From Desulfatitalea tepidiphila (GTDB lineage: Bacteria; Desulfobacterota; Desulfobacteria; Desulfobacterales; Desulfosarcinaceae), in the NCBI RefSeq assembly GCF_001293685.1, contig NZ_BCAG01000001.1:868001-932000 (forward strand): 64,000 nt of DNA, given 5' to 3'. Each line of letters opens with the position of its first letter. The first letter of the stretch is position 1. Both the position numbers and the translations under genes were made by a program. Below the pieces are notes generated by a model, which worked only from the letters and a program-made list of their open reading frames with translations, ran no database searches and was not told where the DNA came from. Below, one piece after another: positions 59,344 through 64,000 of this stretch.

Positions 59344-59485
59344 GGTGTATCTCCAATAGTTTTATCGCCTTACAGATAGTTCAACGATCATAAAGGTTTT
59401 TCCCTCGATTGCCAAGGGGCAGACACTGTTTGATCTCGCACCACTTATGATATAGACAAGTCAGATCAAAGGAGATTCCGTCGCC

Positions 59486-61309
59486 ATGCCCCACCCCGAG
59501 GCCGATATTCTTCTGGTGCAGCCGCCGGTTCACCATCCGGCATGTTATTCGACCCTCCTTCTGAGGGTCGCGGCCGTGTTGCAGCGCGACGGTCATACCA
59601 TCCGTCGTTTCCATGCCGGTGCGGGATATTTCAACTATGTAGTGGGGAATGCCCGTGTGCAGGCCGATTTGCAGGCACGGGTCGCCGAGCGTCTGCAGGG
59701 CGGCGATGACCAGGGGGCGGAAGATGGGGTCCGGCGAAAGGTTCTATCCCGTGCCACGGAAATCTGTGTCGCCGGCTTAACCTTTCGGGAGGATCCGGCT
59801 CTCTTGCAGGGATCGCCGGACGACCCTGACTGGGCCGATCTCTCTGAAAGCGTTCGTCGGTTGGATGGCCTCGACAAGGTTTTGGATCTGGTATCGGTCG
59901 CCTGCCATCCCGCCCGAATCGATCGCCGAGGTTGTGTTTGGCCGGGGCTCGATGACGAACAGGCTTTGGCCGCCTATCTGGTTGATTCGCAGCACAACCC
60001 ATTTTTCGACTATGCAGGCGAGGCAGAGGTGCCGGACATCGCTTCGGGCCGGTGCGCCGCAGTGGCAGTGATGGTCTCTGCACCCGGCCAGATGGTCGGG
60101 GCGTTGACCCTGGCGCGCCGGTGGCAACGGCGGTGGCCGACGGTCGCAATTGCCGTTTGTGCCGCCTGGAAAGATTGGGGCACGGCGGCCGAACGGCTTT
60201 GGGCCCAACTGCGCGAACCGGCGGCAGACCGGGTCGCCGCATTGGTGCATCGGGCCATGGACCAAGCGGCTGCGGAGATGGCGACGCCAATACAGGGGGC
60301 GGGACCTTGCAGCGAAGCGGGGAGTGTTCGCCGGTTGGCGTCGGCAGGGGTGCCATCTCTTTCGCCATCTCCGGCGCAAAGCGGGGGGCGGGTGATCGTC
60401 TGGGAAAAGCCCAGCGGGCCGATGGCGGATATCAGCCGCCTGCTGTTCCAGTCGGCCAAACAGGGGCATTGGAATCACCTGGTGTTCACTTCGGGGGATG
60501 ATCCTGAGCTGACGGCGCAGATCGAACAGTTTGCCAATGAAAACCCTTACATCATCCACTCCTGGTGCCGGTATGAAAGTCCCCTTTCGCGATACAGCGA
60601 CGAGGTGTGGCATTTTCCGGAAGAGAGCCCACCCTATGGCGCCACGCGGCCCATGGCCGGACGACCGGTGTGGATGCGGCTGCAAGACCCGGTCTATCTT
60701 CAGACCTGTGTCCGGACGCACGGAGCCAAAGGCTTGGCCCGCCAACGTTTGGGCGATGACGGTCGTCTCCTGCCGGAAGTGGGCAGCCGCCTGGTCTATC
60801 GCTACCTGCCGCCAGATCAGTTGCCGTCCGGATATTTCGACGAAATTTGCCGCATGGTCGAGGCCGGCGGCACGGTGGGCAGCCAGTGGCTGCGCCATAA
60901 CCTGCAACGTGCGTACCTGATCGGCTATGCGGAAGAAGATGATTTGATCGCGGGCAATTCCAGTCTGAAACGGCCGCGGGAAGAGTATGTGGACGCAGTG
61001 AGCGCGCAATGCGGCATCGACCTGCACAACTACCTGGAGCGCGGCTACACCTCCGTGCGACCCGAGTACCGCAGCCTGGGAATCGGTGCCAAGCTTCTGG
61101 AGGGTTTGACGGAGAGAGCCGGAAGCTACAAGATTTACTCGGTCATCGCCGAAGACAACGTGGCCACCCAGAAGATGGCCATTCGCAACAGGACCCGAAA
61201 GGTCGCCGCATTTTTCAGCGAACGGACCCGGAAGCAGATCGGCATCTGGGTGCCCGAGTGGATGCTTCCCGAGGACTTTGAACTGCCCCCGCAGCCCGAT
61301 TTGAGTTGA
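59486..61309 (+). CDS. B12-binding/radical-SAM-like N-terminus fused to a GNAT acetyltransferase
   Basis: 607 residues. The first 230 residues resemble the cobalamin-binding-like Rossmann domain of B12-dependent radical SAM proteins (ADILLVQPPVHHP, AVAVMVSAPGQMVGALTLARRW), but no CX3CX2C motif is visible, so radical SAM activity is not supported. The last 140 residues are a GNAT domain (RPEYRSLGIGAKLLEGL acetyl-CoA-binding loop, NVATQKMAIRNRTRKVA). The middle part is unassigned. GGAGA precedes the ATG at 59486. A very short ORF and an ATP-grasp ligase follow on the same strand, suggesting a shared modification pathway. Confidence 0.65.
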   Translation: MPHPEADILLVQPPVHHPACYSTLLLRVAAVLQRDGHTIRRFHAGAGYFNYVVGNARVQADLQARVAERLQGGDDQGAEDGVRRKVLSRATEICVAGLTFREDPALLQGSPDDPDWADLSESVRRLDGLDKVLDLVSVACHPARIDRRGCVWPGLDDEQALAAYLVDSQHNPFFDYAGEAEVPDIASGRCAAVAVMVSAPGQMVGALTLARRWQRRWPTVAIAVCAAWKDWGTAAERLWAQLREPAADRVAALVHRAMDQAAAEMATPIQGAGPCSEAGSVRRLASAGVPSLSPSPAQSGGRVIVWEKPSGPMADISRLLFQSAKQGHWNHLVFTSGDDPELTAQIEQFANENPYIIHSWCRYESPLSRYSDEVWHFPEESPPYGATRPMAGRPVWMRLQDPVYLQTCVRTHGAKGLARQRLGDDGRLLPEVGSRLVYRYLPPDQLPSGYFDEICRMVEAGGTVGSQWLRHNLQRAYLIGYAEEDDLIAGNSSLKRPREEYVDAVSAQCGIDLHNYLERGYTSVRPEYRSLGIGAKLLEGLTERAGSYKIYSVIAEDNVATQKMAIRNRTRKVAAFFSERTRKQIGIWVPEWMLPEDFELPPQPDLS

Positions 61310-61393
61310 TCTTTTTACTGCACCTTCTGCCAGCGGCTTTTTAAGAATTCATCTTTTTTTGATTTCAAAAAGGAGAAGGTCGAAAGAGAAGCT

Positions 61394-61447
61394 ATGGCAC
61401 CGATCGGTATTATTATTCAACCGGCAGTGGAGAAAAGCGAGCGCTGA
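61394..61447 (+). CDS. Short 17-residue ORF coupled to the ATP-grasp gene
   Basis: ATG at 61394 begins MAPIGIIIQPAVEKSER and stops at TGA 61445-61447, which overlaps the ATP-grasp ATG (TGATG). An AAGGAGAAGG tract lies about 15-25 bases upstream. The ATP-grasp gene has no good ribosome-binding site of its own, so translation of this short ORF probably drives its expression. Whether the peptide has its own function, for example as a ligase substrate, or is only a leader is unknown. Confidence 0.45.
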   Translation: MAPIGIIIQPAVEKSER

Positions 61448-62349
61448 TGGATTCGAAGCGGAAGCAGATCGGGGTCATCACCGTGCGCGGCCCGGACTAC
61501 CATCCAACCCGGCGGCTTGCGGAAGCCGCTCGAGAACGGGGATGCGATCTTGAGCCGATCAATCCCTATCGCGTATGGCCCGCTTATCGCGAGGGGAGCG
61601 CCGTGCTGCTCGGCGATCGGCGGGCCGTCTACCTGGATGCGGTCCTGCCGCGCCAGGGGGCCGAAATCAAGGATGCCGCCCTGCCGCTCATCGCGCATAT
61701 GGCCCAGATGGGTGTCGCGGTGATCAACCGGTTGCCGGCCATCGAAAGGGCCAAGCACAAGTTCTTCACGTTGCAGGCTCTTGCAGGGGCCGCCCTACCG
61801 GTGGCCCGCACCGTCTTTGTCTCCGCGGCCGAGGGCATCGAGGCGGCCCTGGATGAATTCGGGGCGCCCGGGGCGGTGCTCAAACCCGTCAGCGGACGAC
61901 AGGGCAGCGGCATTTGCAGAATCTATCCAGGGGAAGTACTGCCCCGCCACATTCGGATCGAACTCGACAACGGCCGCGGCGTCCTGGTACAGCAGTATAT
62001 CGAACCCGAAGGGCGGCAGGATCTGCGGGCGCTGGTCATCGGCGGGAAGGTGGCAGGGGCCATGGCGCTGGCGCCCGCTCAAGGGGATTTTCGCGCCAAT
62101 GTGCATCTGGGCGGGCAGGGCCGCGTGCTGGAACTTTCCGCTTCATTGGCGGAAACCGCCATTCGTGCCGCGGCCGCCGTTGGATTGGAGATCGCCGGGG
62201 TCGACCTGATGGTCGCGGCCGATGGTCGTGTGCTGGTCAACGAGGTGAATTACGCGCCCGGCTTCAAGGGCCTGGAGGCGGCCACGGGCAAGGATATCGC
62301 CGGCGCCATGATCGACTATGTGCTGCGCGTGTTGGGTTCCAACATTTGA
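61447..62349 (+). CDS. ATP-grasp ligase, RimK-like
   Basis: 300 residues. The ATP-grasp fold shows the N-terminal INPYRVWPAY region, RLPAIERAKHKFFTLQAL near residue 95, the ATP-binding GAVLKPVSGRQGSGI near 139, QQYIEPEGRQDLRALVIGG near 180 and the metal site NEVNYAPGFKG near 260. RimK/LysX-type ligases join an amine to a carboxylate with ATP, often adding Glu or amino acids to peptides or carrier proteins. Its start is translationally coupled to a 17-residue ORF, and a GNAT fusion gene lies upstream. The stop codon is inside the left end of a 125-bp repeat. Confidence 0.85.
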   Translation: MDSKRKQIGVITVRGPDYHPTRRLAEAARERGCDLEPINPYRVWPAYREGSAVLLGDRRAVYLDAVLPRQGAEIKDAALPLIAHMAQMGVAVINRLPAIERAKHKFFTLQALAGAALPVARTVFVSAAEGIEAALDEFGAPGAVLKPVSGRQGSGICRIYPGEVLPRHIRIELDNGRGVLVQQYIEPEGRQDLRALVIGGKVAGAMALAPAQGDFRANVHLGGQGRVLELSASLAETAIRAAAAVGLEIAGVDLMVAADGRVLVNEVNYAPGFKGLEAATGKDIAGAMIDYVLRVLGSNI

Positions 62350-62472
62350 CGTCACCGTAACAAGTCCAATATCTGCGTTGTGCTCATCCCGTGGTCCTTG
62401 CGGCGTACGACAAGTACGCCTCAGGACACAGAATTTCGCACGCCTTGATCTTGAACTTCTTACGGCGCCGTC
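62348..62472 (-). repeat. 125-bp dispersed element, copy B
   Basis: The reverse complement matches 9753-9877 over the full 125 bases, with the GACGGCGCCGTAAGAAG terminus on the right. Its left edge overlaps the ATP-grasp stop codon, as copy A does at leuD. Confidence 0.75.
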
Positions 62473-62503
62473 CGAAAACGACTTTTTTCAAGTTCATCAA
62501 GAT

Positions 62504-62640
62504 TTGATGAAATCGTAAAAAGTCCGGAATCAGGTTTTCCCGTCATCCCGGCGGAAGCCGGGATCCAGTATTTTTCAATATTTTCTGGATGCCGGCGTTC
62601 GCCGGCATGACACCTCTGCTACTTTTTACGGCGCCGTCAA
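62504..62640. repeat. 137-bp composite palindromic element
   Basis: Ends in CGTAAAAAGT and ACTTTTTACGGCGCCGTC, the same type of terminus as the 125-bp family. The interior has GTCATCCCGGCGGAAG and GCCGGCATGAC blocks, the GTCATnCC-type REP-like palindrome. It directly follows copy B, so the 62348-62640 gap is two elements in tandem. Confidence 0.65.
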
Positions 62641-62641
62641 G

Positions 62642-62659
62642 ATTGTAAACGTTTACAAT
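62642..62659. promoter_or_regulatory. Perfect 18-bp palindrome, LacI-family operator-like
   Basis: ATTGTAAACGTTTACAAT, a perfect palindrome containing the TGTAAACGTTTACA core preferred by LacI/PurR-type repressors. It lies 45 bases before the PP-loop gene start. No LacI-type gene is in the window. Confidence 0.5.
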
Positions 62660-62704
62660 TTACTATCAACCTTCGGCCAGCTCGACGGATGGGAGATTGA
62701 ATCA

Positions 62705-63841
62705 ATGCGCATTACCGACCTGGAGAAGACGATCGATGGCGATCAGGTGCGGGTGCGGGCCACGGTCCGCTGGGAGGATTGTGATCAGCCGGACAGGGAG
62801 ATCTACATCGCCACCGAGAGTACATTCGAGGCAGATATCGAACCGGTTCCTGACGCCTTTCTGGTGGGCGCCATCATCCCGGCCCTGCACTTCGGCGAAC
62901 GGCGCATTGCCATGGTCCCGTCCATCTGCCCGGTGCTCAAGGAGGGCCTCTCCAAAGTCATGGGGTTGATGGCGCACTGGTCCAACGGCCAGATGCGGCC
63001 GCTGCGATTGGAGGCCCGAAGCCTGCCGGCGCCACGGTATGAAGACATATCCCGTCGGACCGGATTGTTTCTATCCGGTGGGATCGATTCCCTGGCCACA
63101 CTGCGCCGCAATCATCTGCAATTTCCGTCCGGTCACCCGTATCGAGTGCAGGATGGCCTGATGGTCCACGGATTCGATATCGGCGGTGTGGTCGAGAGGG
63201 GCGCCAAATTGCATGTCTTCGAACGGGCCAGGGCGCACATGGCGCCCGTTGCGGCCGAAGCAAGAGTGACGCTCATTCCGGTGTATACCAATATCCGCCA
63301 CCTGTGTGATGAGCGGGAGTTGTGGCTCAACCGCTTTTTCGGCGCGGTCCTCGGGGCCGTGGCTCACGCGTTTGGGCGGCGCGTGGGAACGATGAACGTG
63401 GCGGCCTCCTACGACATTCCCAATCTGGTCCCCTGCGGTTCGCATCCCCTGTTGGACCCGGCTTACGGCAGCGCCGATGTGCAGATTCGCCATTGCGATC
63501 TCGAGCTGTCACGCATCGACAAACTGCGCCTGATCGCCCAATGGCCGGTCGCTTTGGACAATTTCAGGGTGTGCCTGGCCAATGTCCCCGATCGTCTCAA
63601 TTGCGGCCGTTGCGAAAAGTGCGTGCGCACCATGACCGGGTTGATCGCCATCGGCGCGCTCGAACGGAGCCGCGCCTTCGTGGAAAACGATGTGGATCCT
63701 GCCCTTTTCGAAAATTTCAAAATCACCATCCGCCACCGCGAACCCTTCTACGAAGAGATGCTGCAACCACTTCGGGATCAGGGCCGCGACGATCTGGCCG
63801 AGTTGATCCAAGCCAAGCTGGCCGAGCCGCCCAATGGATAG
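62705..63841 (+). CDS. QueC-like PP-loop ATPase domain protein
   Basis: 378 residues. The PP-loop signature SGGIDSLATL lies near residue 122, and the C-terminal NCGRCEKCVRTM resembles the zinc-binding Cys motif of QueC (7-cyano-7-deazaguanine synthase). The N-terminal 115 residues form an extra domain not present in QueC, and the protein is longer. PP-loop enzymes activate a carbonyl by adenylation and add N or S. Here the substrate is unknown. A GGGAGA ribosome-binding site precedes the ATG at 62705. It is separated from the ATP-grasp gene by two repeats and has its own operator-like palindrome, so co-regulation with that gene is uncertain. Confidence 0.72.
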   Translation: MRITDLEKTIDGDQVRVRATVRWEDCDQPDREIYIATESTFEADIEPVPDAFLVGAIIPALHFGERRIAMVPSICPVLKEGLSKVMGLMAHWSNGQMRPLRLEARSLPAPRYEDISRRTGLFLSGGIDSLATLRRNHLQFPSGHPYRVQDGLMVHGFDIGGVVERGAKLHVFERARAHMAPVAAEARVTLIPVYTNIRHLCDERELWLNRFFGAVLGAVAHAFGRRVGTMNVAASYDIPNLVPCGSHPLLDPAYGSADVQIRHCDLELSRIDKLRLIAQWPVALDNFRVCLANVPDRLNCGRCEKCVRTMTGLIAIGALERSRAFVENDVDPALFENFKITIRHREPFYEEMLQPLRDQGRDDLAELIQAKLAEPPNG

Positions 63842-63846
63842 CCGCG

Positions 63847-63980
63847 CAGCAATTTTAACTGAACGTGATTCACCTTGAAGGGCATGCATTACAGAATCTG
63901 TTTGATAAAATAATCGCATGGCAACGGCGATGGCAGGCCTGGGTGGGGCAGGTGGCCAGGGCCAGGTGCGCCTGCGGTCT
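63847..63980 (+). repeat. About 130-bp dispersed repeat, copy 2
   Basis: Aligns with the reverse complement of 27497-27627, including GATTCACCTTGAAGGGCA and CGCATGGCAACGG. It runs on to the window edge and may continue. The remaining bases to 64000 show no gene. Confidence 0.65.
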
Positions 63981-64000
63981 CATAGCCAGTTAAATGCAAG

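Noticed and set aside
1-64000. CRISPR arrays, rRNA or tRNA genes
   Set aside because: No regularly spaced direct repeats or recognisable rRNA/tRNA sequences were found by reading; short tRNA genes could still be missed without a covariance search.

Overview
This window reads as chromosome of a strictly anaerobic, sulfate-reducer-like member of the Desulfobacterota, probably close to Desulfosarcina/Desulfobacteraceae. The evidence is the gene content: a class I hybrid cluster protein beside its FNR-type regulator, many Tat-exported and membrane iron-sulfur proteins, Mrp/NifX-like proteins under sigma-54 control, ferritin-like proteins, and three genes that read through an in-frame UGA as selenocysteine. 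No rRNA, tRNA, CRISPR, integrase, transposase or phage gene was seen. The assignment is inference from gene content, not from a marker gene.

Layout. 1-4.2 kb: the 5' end of a GspE/PilB-type gene, a class II fumarase, and small redox or zinc-ribbon genes. 3.5-7.8 kb: HcpR-type regulator and a divergent hcp operon with two palindromic operators. 8-9.7 kb: ECF sigma factor, zinc-finger anti-sigma and a periplasmic sensor-like protein. 9.9-13.5 kb (minus): lepA-leuC-leuD. 13.8-20 kb: a diguanylate cyclase response regulator followed by an extracytoplasmic redox cluster (DUF6599, Tat-type DUF362, a NapH-NapG-like fusion, Tat-type Fe-S aldo/keto reductase). 20-27 kb (minus): a trans-sulfuration PLP enzyme, a CoA-transferase, HNH nuclease, J-domain protein, trmJ and ndk. 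27.8-41 kb: mostly plus-strand housekeeping and redox genes, including a HesB-like selenoprotein, crotonase, SagB-type oxidoreductase, DUF255 thioredoxin protein, rhodanese-ferritin fusion and mutY.

41.4-53.6 kb is the most coherent accessory region. A minus-strand run of eight genes (NifX-like, Mrp ATPase, methyltransferase, PNPOx-like, DsrE-like, selenocysteine FAD/NAD disulfide reductase, TrmO-like, metallo-beta-lactamase) lies divergent from a sigma-54 activator. A second activator follows, then a selenocysteine HdrD-like protein, then a second NifX-like gene with a DUF5320 gene. Four -24/-12 sigma-54 promoter matches precede the NifX run, activator 2, the HdrD-like gene and the NifX2 gene. 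The gene set resembles the sigma-54-controlled Mrp/NifX 'orange protein' loci of Desulfovibrio, extended with two selenoproteins. I read it as one redox or metal-cluster regulon.

53.8-64 kb: a PAS histidine kinase remnant broken by a frameshift, a giant ATP/ADP-translocase-like/HEAT/cNMP-binding fusion with an FGE-like partner, then a B12-binding-like/GNAT fusion, a 17-codon ORF translationally coupled to an ATP-grasp ligase, and a QueC-like PP-loop protein. The last group may be a small-molecule or peptide-modification locus. Several short dispersed repeats (145 bp, 125 bp, and about 130 bp families, plus hairpins) sit between genes and often touch stop codons.
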